64,000 nucleotides of DNA, from NCBI GenBank assembly GCA_037893245.1, contig JBAIAA010000412.1, forward strand, positions 2,666,001 through 2,730,000. The letters are read 5' to 3'. Below the pieces are notes generated by a model. The model was given only the letters and a program-made list of their open reading frames with translations. It was not told the origin of the DNA and made no database searches. The position numbers were made by a program, and so were the translations under genes. The DNA is from Crossaster papposus. Lineage: Eukaryota > Echinodermata > Asteroidea > Velatida > Solasteridae. Below are positions 11,401-26,300 of the stretch, piece after piece. Position 1 is the first letter of the stretch, and every line of letters begins with the position of its first letter.

Positions 11401-14400
11401 TTTCCATCCAAACAGAATCACAATAAGTTTAGCTGTATGTGAAAAAAAATTACACAAAGTTTATAATTACATGTTTATAACTTTACAATTACATTTTACA
11501 CGCCATCATCTCGTCAAAAACAAGGTATAAATTTCAAAGTGATCAAGGAAGTTGGCAAGGCGGGAGTTGAACCCGCCACCTCCGGAATAGCAGACCGGTG
11601 TTCTACCAACTGAGCTATCTTGCCCTATGTTGGCGGTCTCCCAAATGTTCAGGGTCTTTGTTCGAGGGCAAAGAACAAGTTATCGTATAAACTAAAAACT
11701 TGGCAGACACGAGACCCCAACTGTGAGGTTATCCGGTCTTTGTCGATTCATTATACCTACGAATGTAATTGGAATGTAATACTGCCTATAGCAAGCAAAC
11801 AATTTGGCCACCTTTAAGTCAATGATCAACAGCCAGTCGAACAAAAAGAAGGTTCTCAGCGATGCATGTTGGACTGTACGTTGATAACCTTTATTTTATT
11901 ACATTTTAAAAGTGAACAAAGAAATTGGCAAGCGGGACTCAAACCTGCGACCTCCGGACTACCGGACCGGCGCTCTACCAACTGAGCTATTTTGCCCTAT
12001 GTTGGCGGTCTCCCAAAATTGTCAGTATCTTTGTTCCCTTGTGGTTTGTTTGTGTATAATAGCCATTATTTGAGGCTGTTTTTGCGAGACGAGACGAGAC
12101 AAGACAAAACGAGTAACATAACTTGTACAAGGACAACAAATAATATGCGGTATTGAATTGCTATTTTCAGTTGAGCGAGAGAGATTGCGATCGAGCTTGG
12201 AGCCTAACTTGTTGGAAGCTTGCAGCAGCGTGAAGGATCTGCGTCAGCTTCTTCGCCGGATTGGCTACAGTGCCATCAACAGGGAGTACAAAGAAACGCC
12301 CTTGTACCGGTGAGATTTGGAATTATTCCATCAGAAACTGGCCATTGTGAATACCTTTTGGATTTTTGTGCCGCCGATACTAAGAAGTAAACCAAATCTT
12401 AGTATTGATTAAAGATTTGTGTATGGCCAGCAAAATTAACGAAGCTTGCACGACGATATTCTATTTAAAGGTAGGATACACCATTTGCAGATATCGAAAA
12501 TATCTATTCCCGAATTATTCAGAAATATCTTACTTATTTGAAAGTAAATAACGAATGTAGGCATCCAGCGAAATGATCACGATAGATATTCTGTAATTAT
12601 TTCAAAAAATAGAACATTATACAACAAAATTCCGGACGGCGATCGCGAAAAAACAATAATAACATTAGAATAACTGCCCGACGCCGGTTGATTTTCTCGC
12701 CATCTATGATTGTAAAACTTCGGACAGGTCAATTAAACGATATTTACTATGAAATACAACCCCCCAAATCCATCCATTCATGGTAATTCAAGCAATTACC
12801 AATGGTGTATCCTACCTTTAAAGATCTCTAATAATTTAGAGAGAGATATTTTATGTGTATCATTTAGATTTTTGTGAATTCTCCTTATAGGGCTTCACTC
12901 GGTGGCCATCTTAGTGTCGTCCAGTTTCTACTGGATCACCATTCCAACGGCAAACCCAACCGGGACACAAAGCAGACGCCGCTGTACGCTGCTTGCCTTA
13001 ATGGCCACCTCGATGTCGCTAAATTGCTTCTGCAGGTAAGGACACACCCGCACCAATTTCTTTCGTACATTGCGTTAGGGGGACAATCCATAGGGTTTGT
13101 GTGCTAGGGGGAAATCTCTTTAATCTCAAACTCGGAACATGCACTCTAAAATTCTAAAATGTTCCACATCACCCTAATTTCAAATTCAAAACTTAGATCT
13201 GATACAAGTATGAAGTGCGTGTATACATAATTTTAAACAATATTAACCAAAACATTTGATCTACATGTACATTTGTAACCTGTATATAGTTGGCGTGCAG
13301 AGACTAATTATTGTTGGGGAGAATTTATAGAATAGAAAATTTTAAGGTAGCTTCCGTTATTTCTGGGGAAGTCCCGAACTAGGCCTGGAAAGAAACCAGG
13401 AAAAAGGATCTGGGAAATACCTGTTTTAAGCAACCAAGTTATCGGCTCAATGCGTTAGACTTGTTGTTAGAAGCCATTTTGGGGTTCCGCCACTGGTTGT
13501 ACGTGTTCTTAAAGGTGATGTGAACTCGCATTTTGGCGACCCTATTGGTCTAAGGAGCACGGTGTGGGTGCGAACTTTCTGAACGCGACACATGCGAGGT
13601 TGGTGCCACCGCAGACAATGGCTGCCCTTGGATTAGTCCATACTGTCCCAAAATATCACAGTATTTTCTTGTTTTATAGAAAAATATTAGACATAATGTA
13701 CATTGTACCGGTATGTATTCGATTCTGAGCAACACAAACAGGTGAAACCCACCCCTGAAAACAAAAATATTGAGAAAAAATAAATACAGAAATAAAAAAA
13801 AAAATAAAGAAAATAAAAATGTGAAACTGAAAGTGAACATTATAATTTTTCTAATAGTATACTAGCGAAACATGCGGGCGAAATTCAGCACAGCAATACA
13901 AACCACATTACTTCCTTTCTTGGCCGTGTTGGCCAATGTGCAGTGTAATAAATAGGGTTTTGGCCATTCCAAGTCACCGCCCCCAATATAGTGTGTGTAA
14001 AAACGAATCGAAACCTTGAATAATCCAGTGTGATTAAATTAATAATTAGAACTTAGGAAGGACAAATTAAAATTCGATTATGCTTATCCTTGACCTTGTC
14101 AACTGAAACTAGAAATTTATTCGGACCAAACTTACTGCTTTCCTAACACTTTACAAATATTGTCATGTGTTGATAATACATTTGTGACCCGCTCTAGGAA
14201 AAGGTGACATAAGTCGCAAAAAAAAAAAAAAATTATGTACATGATTGAGAGGTCCAGGATGTAAGCTTTCATTTGGTACATAGTACAGCTCCATAGCCCC
14301 TCCCGTTGCGGTAATATATCGTTTTTGCAAATTAATGGTTCCATGGAATTCTAAATACACAACTGAAAAAACAGGCTTCGAAACAGAACAAAACTAAGAA

Positions 14401-17350
14401 AATACATTGGAACCATGCACTCTTAAAAGGTTTTGTTTCGCTATATTTATCGAATTCTAGCTTTTTGTTAATTAAATCTGAAAATTTGAATTTAAAAGAT
14501 GTCATTCAACACAAAAAATGAAAATCAAATTTTGACAAAAATATTTACCCTAATAACTTTAACAGGCCATTATTCATAAATGCATAGTGCGACTTATGTC
14601 ACCTTTTCCTGGAGCGGGTCACATTTATGTAGCCTTATATTTAAACCAAGTTGATTTGCCTCATTTTATGATGACAGCATTTTCCAGCCATGGCCAGCGA
14701 CCAGACCAATGAGATGGAGATTCCACTGCATGCTGCAGCCAAGCAGGGCAACGCTGGCGTCATAACACTCCTTGTGGAGTTTGATTACAAGTCGGCGTTG
14801 GATGAGAAAGTAAGACCTGGGGTTTCGTTTTCTTCTAAAAAAAACTGCACAAAATTTGATCCCAATTGTCAAAATTGTCGGTGAAACAGAGTATAATCGT
14901 AACCTTTCCTATAAGGCAAAACAGAAGTGCATTTTTTTTTAATTTTTTTTTTGGGGGGGGGGGGGGGAGTGGTTGGGGGAGGGGGACAAACATCAATTGA
15001 TATTACTTTAATGCCTGCCCAATTTCAGTAGTTAAACGTAGGATACACCATTTGCAGATATCAACATTTTTTTTACTACTGAATTAATAATCAAATTTCT
15101 TACTTATTTGAAAACAAATAACGATTGTAGGCATCCAGCAAAATGATTTTGCTAGATATCCTGCAATTGTCTCGAATAATTGATTTTTTTTTTTTTTAAA
15201 TTTACGATCGCCAGAGAGTTTAGAATCATTAATACCTTTACAACAAGTAAACTTTTTAACAGTATTTGGGTTGAATAAGATTAAAACTGCTGCAAACTGC
15301 TTACTGGCTGGAATGACCTGAAATATACAAATCAAATAAGTTAAGAGGGCCTTATATATTTTCGATCTTATTTTGGTTGGTTATTTTTGGGATAGCTGCA
15401 AAAGGTTATATTCGACCTTTTTTAAAAGTTGAATTATTTTGTAAAATTTGTACATACATGTAGTCGCCTTACGATATGTGACCTGTTCCAACGAAACCCA
15501 GACAAAGTCGACTTTTTAGTTTTTCAGATTTTGCTTTTTTCAAATTCTCTAGGTTCTCAGCTTTAAAATGATGTATCATTTACATATCTTCCCTATCCTA
15601 TTTTCCCTGGGGTCTGGATTTAGTGATAAAACCCTGACAACCTAATTATGAGATAAACAGCTTTGAAGTTCAGAATGAGAAAAGCGTATTATTTCTATAC
15701 ACAAATGTTTCACAAAATTGACAAAAAACACACTTCTGGTAGACGGATTTTGTTCAAATTTGAGGAGATTGTAGATTAATAGTGAGTGACTTAGGAAAAC
15801 CTAAAACCTCAAAATGGTAAAATCCATCCCGAAATGACTTCAGGAGTACATTGTGACAAAACACATTGTGCGACTTTGTCCGGGTTTCGTTGGAACAGGT
15901 CACATATGCTGTCCCAAATCCTATTTTGGGTAAAAGTGATTTGCCAAGCAAAGTTCAGCAACACAGATCCCAGGTGATGGCCTTGTGTCTTAATATAGTC
16001 CCTGATTCATTTTAGCCTGCCCTTCCTAACACTGTGCGAAACTGCCTTTGCTTTCCTGCCAGGGGAAGTGTTCCATTAACCGACTGATAGAAACGTTATC
16101 CGATGTTAAATCCCCATCTTAAGACCGGCCAAACTTTACTGGGAGGCTAATTAGCTAGCAGTTGCATTTTTGCTTGAACATTTGTGACCTGCTCCAACAA
16201 AACCCCGACAAAATTGACATTTTATCTTTTTTTAGATTTTGCGATCATTAACATACATGTGCTTCCATGCAGCTTCAGTTATTTAACATTTCAAAGCTCG
16301 TTGTAGAAAATCAGATTTTTTTTCATTGTATGTCATGGGGATTATGATATCATAAAACTTAATTAATTTTTATGAAATTTTTAAAACAATTACAGGATAT
16401 CTAGCACATCATTTTGCTGGTTGCCTAGAATCATTACTTACTTTCAAATAAAGTAAGATATTTCTTAACCAGTTCGCGCCGGATGACGAATATAAACGCA
16501 AACTTTTTCCCCAGATTCAAAACAGATGACGCATAAACACGCCACAAGCAAGACCGGAAATGTCTGTCGGCCGCGAGCAAGGCCGGAAATGCGTGGTTGT
16601 GCTTCCCGGTACTTGCGGCCGGAACCTGCTTCGGATCGCGTTTCGTTAAAAATAATCCCGCGCGTCGGCTCGGTGATGTTAAAATAATCCCGGCGCGAAC
16701 TGGTTAATAATTCGGTAGACTGCAAATGGTGTATCCTTACCTTTTTAACATTCAATATTGATTTTGTTTGTTGTTGTAGGAAAGTGTATTACTGCCATGA
16801 ACTATTTTGACTTCATTAACCCTAACTCCTTACACAACAAAGGAAGTTGGAGGATTTTGAAGGAATTGTATTGTTCAATAACAATGGTGAGGGAGTTAGG
16901 GTTAATCATGCTCCATAATGTTGTACTTTATACAAGCCATATAAGATATTACTTTGTTTTTATACCGTATCTTTGTTTGCGTTACTACAAGGGATTCTGC
17001 CAGCTGGATCAATCGGCAGCGACAAGCACCTTCAAGTCCTACAAAGGTGATTTACCGTTCTACCTCAACCTGCGGAATATCAACGGCCAAACTGCCCTCT
17101 ATCTCGCATGCACTACCGGTCATGTGGAAGTAGCCAGAGCCCTGTTGGAATACCGCCCCGCTGGCTCTGTCGTGCCAAACTTTGGACACGGGAAGAAGCA
17201 GCCTTACATCGACGTGGACTGCTACACTGTGATCGGTCTGACGCCGCTTCACAGTGCCGTCTTGGCCGGAAACATTGAGATTGTCTCGTTGCTGCTGAAG
17301 CACGGGGCCGACGTTAACCTGCCAGTGAAATCAATCAAGTGCCTCTTTGG
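4159..17350 (+). CDS. LRRK exons 1-6 and start of exon 7: ankyrin-repeat region
   Basis: Coding exons are 4159-4322, 4584-4817, 5181-5346, 12171-12309, 12891-13035, 14678-14809 and the start of 16992-19409. Ankyrin signatures are plain: GRTALHAVCA, TPLHVAAKDG, TPLYAACLNGHLDVAKLLLQ, PLHAAAKQGN, GQTALYLACTTGHVEVA and TPLHSAVLAGNIEIVSLLLK. The acceptor of exon 6 is set at 14678 rather than at the later AG because only this keeps the frame. Exon 7 could start at 16992 or 17004; both are phase 0. Between exons 3 and 4 lies a 6.8-kb intron full of repeats that also holds the alternative first exon. Confidence 0.9.
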
Positions 17351-20300
17351 GTCGCGGGGTAGCAACGCAAGCCTTGTGATAGGCAGGGTCACGGAGAAGA
17401 TGCACATCCCAAAAGAAGACAATTCCATCCTGTGCGAGGCGTGCAGCATAAGCGAGTACAACTTGGAGATCATAGCCATGCTTCTCAAGCACGGTGCGCG
17501 GGACCCAAGCGGCAAGGCCCTGCTGTCTGCAACCCTCAGCGTTCGGAACGATGTGGTGACCACGATCCTAGCACACACTGGGGTGCATCCAGACCCCGAT
17601 TATTTCATCGAAGAGGAGTACCAGAACAGATTCAAGTTGTTTGTGAACGAGTTGACCCTTGCCACCTTGGAAGGAGACGATCATATCAAGCCCAAAACTG
17701 TTCGAGAGGCGGCGCTGATTGCGAGAAGCCGGGTCCTTTTGCCGGAATCAAAGAAGGACCACACTCGGAAGGGTAGCACTTACGATCGCCGCAGAACTGT
17801 TGGCGGTCTTAGAAGGGCGGGGAGTACACACGGAATGTTTGACACGCCCATTGCCATTGATTGGCACGATCAGAATCTGAACGACATTAATCCGGAGTGG
17901 TTGGTGGAGGCAGGTCTGCGATTTAACAGCATGCTGAGAACGTATCCGCTGGATTATGGCATTCACATTGTTGTGGCAACTATAACGAGGATCGACATAT
18001 CTGACAACAGTCTCAGCTTCTTGCCATTGTTTGTTTTCAAACTGCCATCCTTGCAGCAGCTGAACGTATCCAAGAACAAGTTGTGCCATCTTCCTGGGAT
18101 GTCTAGAAGTACTAGTCCAACAACTAGAACCTTTCAAGAGATTGAGGACATGACCTGGGATGCACCAATGCTCCAAAGGATTAATCTATCCCACAACCGT
18201 CTGGTCACACTGCCCCCACAGATCTTCATGCTGCCAGTCTTGGACTATCTGAACGTGGAGAACAACCACCTAAGGGAGTTGCCATTCAGGATGTGGATGT
18301 CTCCAAAGCTGAAAGTGCTCAACTTGTCCAGGAATGTTCTGGAAGACCTGCCTTGTGTACTTTACAGCCCATCTAACGACACCAAGGTAGCTGTTAGAGA
18401 GGCTGAGCGCAGAAGCCCCTCACTTTTTGACGAGGACCTGTCATCAGCTCAGAAGCGGGATACCTTCCCTTTGCTGTCTAGAGAGCCAGACAAGCCATTG
18501 TCAGGAAAGCTTGCCCGCTGGTCTGAGGCAGCTTTTAAATTTGGCAAGACGGCCTTCAGGATGAAGGACCCTTCTCGCGATTCCTCTAATATAATTGTCC
18601 GCATGTCTGGACTTGAGGCCAGTGTTGCACGTGGGGATGTCGGCAATAACTCGCCCAGCGAGTCGTTGGAATCCTCAGACTCGGAGGTCTTTGTAGATGA
18701 AAAATATTTGGAAACGGGCTGCTCGCTTGTTACTGTGCATCGCTTTAGACTGTGCAGCACTGGAAGCATCCACGGAGATAGCTGTGAAGAAGAAAATGCC
18801 AACATCGATGAGATGAACACCCTGGAGACACTAGACCTGTCTTACAACAAACTAACTCATGTTCCCGCGGGGCTGCCGTGTCTGGCTCCTAGACTCACAA
18901 AGCTTGTCCTTTGCCGCAACAAGATTACAGACTTTGGTCCCATGAACAAGTACCCCGTGGGACTGATGGACCTGGAGCTCTCCTTCAACCGAATCAGGGA
19001 CATGAGCAATCCAGCCAGCCACCTTCCTGTCCGGAACAAACCAAACGTTTTTAGACTCCTGCGGTCCAATACTGCCTACGACCCTTCTATAGGCATGCCA
19101 GACATGTGCTACAGCTCCAAGTCTCAGCACTCTCTGGCTGAGCTCGGTATTCTGCAGGCTTCAGGTGGCCTGAGCCACGATTCCTCGTTGGGCTCTCTTT
19201 CGCCAACTCCCCCGAGTCTGCACAGTCCTGCGGTCCAGTTCTGCAAACACCGGCGCCACCGCGTGTTGGCCACCTTGAGAACTTTAGACCTGTCGAGTAA
19301 CCAGATCTCTCAAATGGATGTGATTGGTAGAACAGTTTTGGGAACAGGTGTCTCTCTTGAAGAAGAGACCCCAGGAACGTCAGAAGATTCAAGCGAAGAG
19401 GATTCAAAGGTAATAATGATTTGTAAATTAGTTTTTTTTTTAACTCTGCCTTTTCTCGAATGTAAACTTGATGTAATGCATAGTATTCAAATAGCTATCC
19501 ATAATTTGTATTAACTGAAATTGAACCTACTTTTGGCCAGTGTGTCATTCAGGTAGTTTTCCAAAATAATTCTTGAGATTCTGGTAACACTCGGGCGATG
19601 AGATTTTTCCGACCTTTAATTATTTGAAATCAAACTTTTGAAATATCTTTCAAAGTGAACAAAGAAATTGGCCAGGCAGGACTAAAACCTGCGACCTCAG
19701 GAATACCAAACCGGCGCTCTGCCAACTGAGCTATCTTGCCCTATGTTGGCGGTCTCCCAAATTGTCAGCATCTTTGTTTAAAGACGCTAGTCAGAAGTCA
19801 TAAACACAAGAATTCCATGTGGCCAGGGATCACGCCCGATTTTACGATACAACCTGGGAAGCGACATTGTGGGGATCACTCAAGGAGGATACAACTTGTT
19901 ATCTTATAATATAACCACAAGGGAAACTGACTAGTAAAATTTGCTTCAATCTCAAATTGAACAAAGAAATTAGCAAGGAGGGAATCGAACCTACGATTTT
20001 CGGAATACTGGACCGGCGATCTTTATCAAGTGAACTATCTTGCCCTAGTCGGCGGCCTTTCAAATTGTCTTTGTTATATGTGACCTGTCATCACAAAATG
20101 AGCGTAAAGTCGGCAAAATCAAAGATATGGGTATTTCTAAATTCTGTGGAAACAGTGCTTTCCAACGGTATATAACACTTGGAGGTTTGATACGCAATAT
20201 TTTTTTTATTTTTATTTTTTAGTCTGGAGTCTTAATACAGAGATTATGAGAAAACAGGCATTTCTTGCGAGAAATTGTGTGAACGCGCAAAGAAAGGCAT

Positions 20301-23300
20301 AGTCAAAATTGTCTCAAAATATTTTTTTTTTTATCTGATCGTCCTAAAAAAATTGGAATTGATTGTTGGGGATTTAGTCTTTAGAAAAACATATAATCTC
20401 AAAATCGACCACCCCTACACATTTTGACTTTGACTGGCCGTACTGGGAAATCACTCCGTGCAACTTTACGCTTATTTTGTGATGACAGGTCACATATTTG
20501 TTACTTTATTCTGTTCTACCGACAGCCTCAATCTTTACAGAACAGAAGCGGCGACTTGGAAGTAACTCTTCTATTCCCGAGTCTCAATGCTCTCTCTGTC
20601 GCTAATAACCTGATCAGTGAGGTCTCGACGGACGTACGGTATCTCACTAAGCTCTCGAGTCTCAAGGTTTGTGTTGAAACATTGTATTACGTGTAAACGT
20701 TATTTTATCAGTAAATTATATCGAATTTCAAAAAACCTATGTTAAAATTGGCGGCAAACGGATGATGTGGGGAAATGTAACCCTTACTTTGCTCCACTTT
20801 CCAGAACACTGCAGTATTTGCAAACTTTGCTTATAAAGTCATAAAAGGAAGGATTAGAGCCCATTTATTTTGTTGGTGCCTATTGTATCAGTGAATTAAA
20901 TTGTCCGCGAGATATTATTTTATTATTACAATTGTATATAATGTTACAAATTTTTTCGTAGATTTTTATTTACCCATGAATTAAAAGACTAAAAGATCGA
21001 AAAATGTATGTATTTTCCGATATTTTTTTTTAATCCAATTACATTGAGACAAATTTTATCTGTAGATTTTCATCTATCTGTTAGAACGATACGAAAAATT
21101 AAACAAATGTATATATTTCAGGGGAGTTGAGGGGGGCACCAGCCACCCCTAGTCAAAGCAAGATAGAAAAGAAAGACTAAAGAAAATTGAAGGAAAATAT
21201 GTGACACGATCAAGCGAAATCAGTCGGATGTCGGCCCCGGTCAAAAAAATGAGTGTTCATGTAGTTTCAAAGAGGGCATCTGTACGTTTTAAAAACTGAA
21301 AAACCCATGTTGATACGATGTTTTGTTGTCGAGTTATGTAAATTTGTTTAAATACCAACGAAGAATACGGTGCATTTTGGGGATTCGCCGACATCCGACT
21401 GATTCGGCTTGATCGTTTCACATATGCTGTACATTACAGGAAAATGCACCCAGACTCGTCTAGCAGGGCAGGTTGGCATGCCTTCGGCACAGGTGCCGCA
21501 ACTTACCTTCAACAAGACCTGCTTGGTGCATATCACCCCCCCCCTCCTCCATCTCCTCCTTCTTCTCCTTTAGAAAAAAACCTGGATCTGCCTCTGTGTT
21601 TGTGAAATGCGATGATCATTCCAAATCAAGATTACTTTTCCGATGACCCACTTCTGTGTTTTGTTTAATTTATTGTTTTAATCTTAGCTCAATGGCAATG
21701 TGAAGATATCTACCCTACCGCCAGAGCTAGGACGTCTCAACATGTACGACTTAAAGGTTGACGGCTGTCGACTAACGGAGCCCCTGGCCAGTATGTTCAA
21801 GACAGAGCTGGTCAAGGATGTCCTGGGATACCTACGCTCCATTCTGGACGAGTAAGTAGTTTTGTGTCGTTCAAACAAAGTTTTAGGGATACTTACAATT
21901 TCTGAATTTTATGTAACTGAACTGTAGCTCCGTACTATGAGCGTATGTGTCATTCTAAGCTAGTTTCAAGTTAAGTAAAAACAAAAACAAAAAACTTCTA
22001 CATGCTTTTATGAATTTTAATGAAACTTTAATGGTCTAATGGGAAGATGCAATTCTTTATCGGGTTACTGCGGTCAGAGAATTCGCTGGATTTTGATACG
22101 ACTTGGATGGGGGTGATCCCAAGGTTCGGGTTTACCGTAACTTTTTTGAAATAGGTCAACGGTCATCTAGGAGTTATTTGTGGTCCTCGTTTACAAATGC
22201 ACAACAAATTTCACTTCGACATGCAGGGATTAACCAGTTCGCGCCGGGATTATTTTAACATCGCCGAGCCGACGGGCGGGATTATTTTTAACGAAACTCG
22301 ATCCGAAGCGTGTTCAGGCCGATAGTGCTGGGTAGCACACCCACGCATTTCCGGCCTTGCGCGCTGCTGACATACATTTCCGAACTTGAACTTGGCGTGT
22401 TTATGCGTCATCCGTTTTGAATTTGGGGAAATTTTTGCGTTTATATACGTCATCCGGCGCGAACTGGTTAACTGCCGGAAATGGCGATACTCGAGATCCG
22501 AAGATCTAAGTTCAGCATTTCACATAACTTTTTACTGATTATTTCCCACTTTAAATTTTTTTTTTTTCTTTTAGTGCCAAGCCCTACACCAGAATGAAGC
22601 TGATGCTCGTCGGCAAGGCTTGCATCGGCAAGACTACACTCCTGAATGAGCTGAGGGCTAAGGATGGCACTGGCTCGACGATGACATCAACACCCGAGGT
22701 TAGAATGAGGACAGGATATTCTCAAAAATAGTATCACTCCTCGGTTTTACCCAGTAGCTGACCACAATGGAAATAAGCTGTTTCTAGATCTTTTTTGTGT
22801 TATCCTCGACAACGTCTCGGATATATATACACGTTTTTTTGCCTTTTTTTTAATAGTTGTGATTTTCTTGGTTTGTTTTTCTCTGTAAGGTATCCGTGGA
22901 GATTAACAAATAAAAACAAACAAGCCTGTTCTAAAGTTGCATTTTCCACACAAAAAAGTTTGTTTGTCGTCTTTTTTGTTCCCGATGAACGAGTTTTTGA
23001 TACAAATGAACCAATTCGCTCTAACTTATGAGCCAGCCTTCAGTTTAAAGTTTGTTTGGAATGGTCATTTTCTAGACGTTTGCCGAGCGGCAGGGCAACC
23101 CCAGCATTGGCGGCAAGACGCTGAGAGGCAAGTACCTGTCGACGGTTGGTGTTGACGTCTGCGAGTGGACCTACAACAAGAAGAAGAGCAAATATGGCAA
23201 GGTCACTTTCAGCACCTGGGACTTTGGTGGTCAGGTAAACATCCAATCCAATCCAATCCAATCTGCATTTGTAAAGCGCCAATCAATCTAGTTGCCTATT

Positions 23301-26300
23301 CCGAGGCGCTGCCAGGAACACCGGGGCAAAGCCCCTCCTCTTATCGATAAGTGTTACTGGGTTCTTTTACGTGTATTACACAACACACGGGACCTCCAGC
23401 TTTACGTCCCATCCGAAGGACGAAGCAATAGTGGTTTAATTGCCTTGTTTAAGGACACCCGTGTCAACACCAGGACTCAAACTCACGCTCTGCGGAACAG
23501 AAAACCGGGTTCTTAACGGCCCGGCCACGACACCCCACCAAACATGACAACATTTTTTCCTAAGAACCTTCCCTTTCTTGAATTTTCTTTGTAGCCTAAA
23601 ATGGCTTCTAGCTTTGATCAGGGCGAAGATGCAAAACAAAAAAGCTGTCCCTTTTGCAAACATTTGTCTCATCTTCGCTGCCATTTCCCTGATTCTACTT
23701 TTTAAATATTTACTGTTAACAGGAAGAATTTTATGCCACTCATCAGTATTTTCTGACCAAGCGCTCACTCTATCTGGTCCTCTTCAAGATCACCGATGGA
23801 ATGAGGAGCATTAATCAGATACAACAATGGCTGGTCAACATTCAGGTACAGTACTTCTTCTTGGGGTCCGGCGTCACTTCACACCGGGACCGAGTTGCGG
23901 GTAGAACCATTCACTGCTGTCCCGAACAAGCTCTGCATTAAATTTGTCCCGGATAATGTTCCGAGGAAAGTTTTCGTTAGCAACTGTTTGACTTGCCAAT
24001 ACTGATAACTTCATTGTTTAGACGTCTGCAGGGAAGTTGTTGAGAATCTTGCAACTTTCACCCACTACAAAATCTGCAACCTGTGTCGGATATGAATCAA
24101 GACGAGCCATAATTCCCACCATGTTCTAAATTTTTCCTTCAACTTTGGGGCTGGTATAAGCAAATTGGGAAGATCCAACGTGGGCTGCCTTCATTATTTG
24201 TTCTGGTTGGATTGGGCAAATGCAAACGTGTATGCAAATTTGTGACATCAGAACATTTTTGTGCTAAGATTTTAATAGCAAAAGTTGAACACGATTCAAC
24301 CCCGGCATATTTTGCAGTAAATGAAACTATACTTATATTTTTAACCAGTTCGTGCCGGTGGACGTATATACACGCAAAGTTTTTTCCAGATTCAAAACGG
24401 ATGACGCATAAACATGTCACGAGCAAGGTCGGAAATGTCTGTCAGCAGCGAGCAAGGCCGGAAATGCGTGGGTGTGCTTCCCCCAGTACCATCAGCCTGA
24501 ACCCGCTTCGGATGAAGTTTCGTTAAAAATAATCCTGCTCCTCGGCTCGGTGATGTTAAAATAATCTACAATTAAAACAACCTACACCTAACTTTGTTTT
24601 CTTCTCTTAGGCTCGTGCACCAAATTCACCAGTCCTTTTGATTGGCACGCACTACGACTTGGTCATCAAGCCCAAGTCAAAGTACTCCCGTGATTACTGG
24701 CCGGACTTGAAGCGGAAGATCATGGAGCGATTCGTCCACATAGCTCAGCCACAGGACGTGGGTCTTCCTAACGTCATCGACTGCATAGAGGTTAGCTGCC
24801 TGCCTATGTCCAAGAGCTACAACGTGGGGTACCTGAGAGACAGGGTTTACGATGTGGCATTTTCTATCACAGGTATATAAACCGTTTATAGTCGTACGAA
24901 GTTCAGAAAGATTATGCAATAAATAGTCCTGTACGTATTCCGTCCGTGTGTATGAGGTTTTCAATTTTTTTTCTATCAAACTTGAGTTGTGGTGCAATAT
25001 TGTAACCTTCATAACAATTATCATAGTTGTGTTAGAGGTCATGTACTTTTCAAATTCACATCTAGGATTAAGTCGTAAAATTTAAATTCACATCCTATAT
25101 TCCTGGAAAGGTGCGAAAACTGGATGTGAATTAAAATTGTTATGACTTGATCCAGGATGTGAATTTAGATGGGATTTTTGATTTTTAAAAAAAATCACAT
25201 TCTGTCCATTCCTAATGTTAGACATTCCCAAGCTTAACCAGTTCGCGCCGGGATTATTTCACATCACCGAACCGAGGGGCGGGATTTTTTTTAACGAAAC
25301 TCGATCCGAAGCGGTTTCAGGCTGATAGTGCCGGGAAGCACACCCACGCATTTCCGGCCTTGCTCGCTGCTGACAGACATTTCCGAACTTGAACTTGGCG
25401 TGTTTGTGCGTCATCCGGCGCGAACTGGTTAAACCAAAAAATATTCAATTTTATTTTTAAAAAAAACCCACATTTTTTTGAAATCCCATCCTGTCCATTC
25501 CTAGTGTTAAACATTCCCAAGCTTTAAAAAAGAAATATTCAATCTAAACAAATATTTTATTGTGTAATTTTAGAGGGTCGGGACAAAGATCCGATGCTGA
25601 TGCAGCGTGTTCCGACATCTTACCTCGCTCTCGAGAAGGCTGTCGTGCTGATCACTGCCGATATGAGAAGAATTGGCACTGAACCGGTCTTACACACTCT
25701 GGAATACAGGTACGTTTTGAATTAAAAGTTAAGATGAATTTAAAGTTGTGTGTTACTATTTGAATCGATTGAAATTAAAATATGAATAAATAAATGTTTA
25801 CCTTTAACCAGTTCGCACCGGATGACGAATATAAACGCAAAGTTTTCCCCAGATTCAAAACGGATGACGCATAAACACGCCACGAGCAAGGCCGGAAATG
25901 TCTGTCGGCAGCGAGCAAGGCCGGAAATGCCTGGGTGTGCTTCCCGGTACTGGCGGCCTGAACTCGGTTCGAGTTTAGTTAAAGATAATCCCGCGCGTCG
26001 GCTCGGTGATGTTCAAATAATCTCGGCGCGAACTGGTTAAGTACGAGGGGTGATTAATGAGTTTGTGTCCTAACACTTTGCACTTCTGTGCCACAGATGC
26101 TTGAAGAGTGTATTTGCTTGTGACAAGTTAAACTTTTTTTTACTTTGGCATCAGTGATGGAGGTCTCGAGACCGTCTCAAGAACTTTTTTTCGGTCTCGG
26201 TCTTGGTCTCGGTCTCGTCTAAGCAAAGTCTAGGGTCTCAGAGGGCTGGTCTCGTTCTCAAATGTTCGGGTCTCGGACATGAGCGTCTCGACTACAACGC

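Noticed and set aside
7111..12036. tRNA genes (AGCTCAGTTGGCAGAGC and B-box matches)
   Set aside because: The acceptor and anticodon stems do not pair properly and the units recur as dispersed repeats with inverted borders, so they are SINE-like, not tRNA genes.
16758..16991. Extending LRRK exon 7 upstream to the first ATG of its ORF
   Set aside because: This part contains a TTAA-C miniature and intron-like sequence. The protein similarity and phase from exon 6 fit an acceptor at 16992 or 17004.
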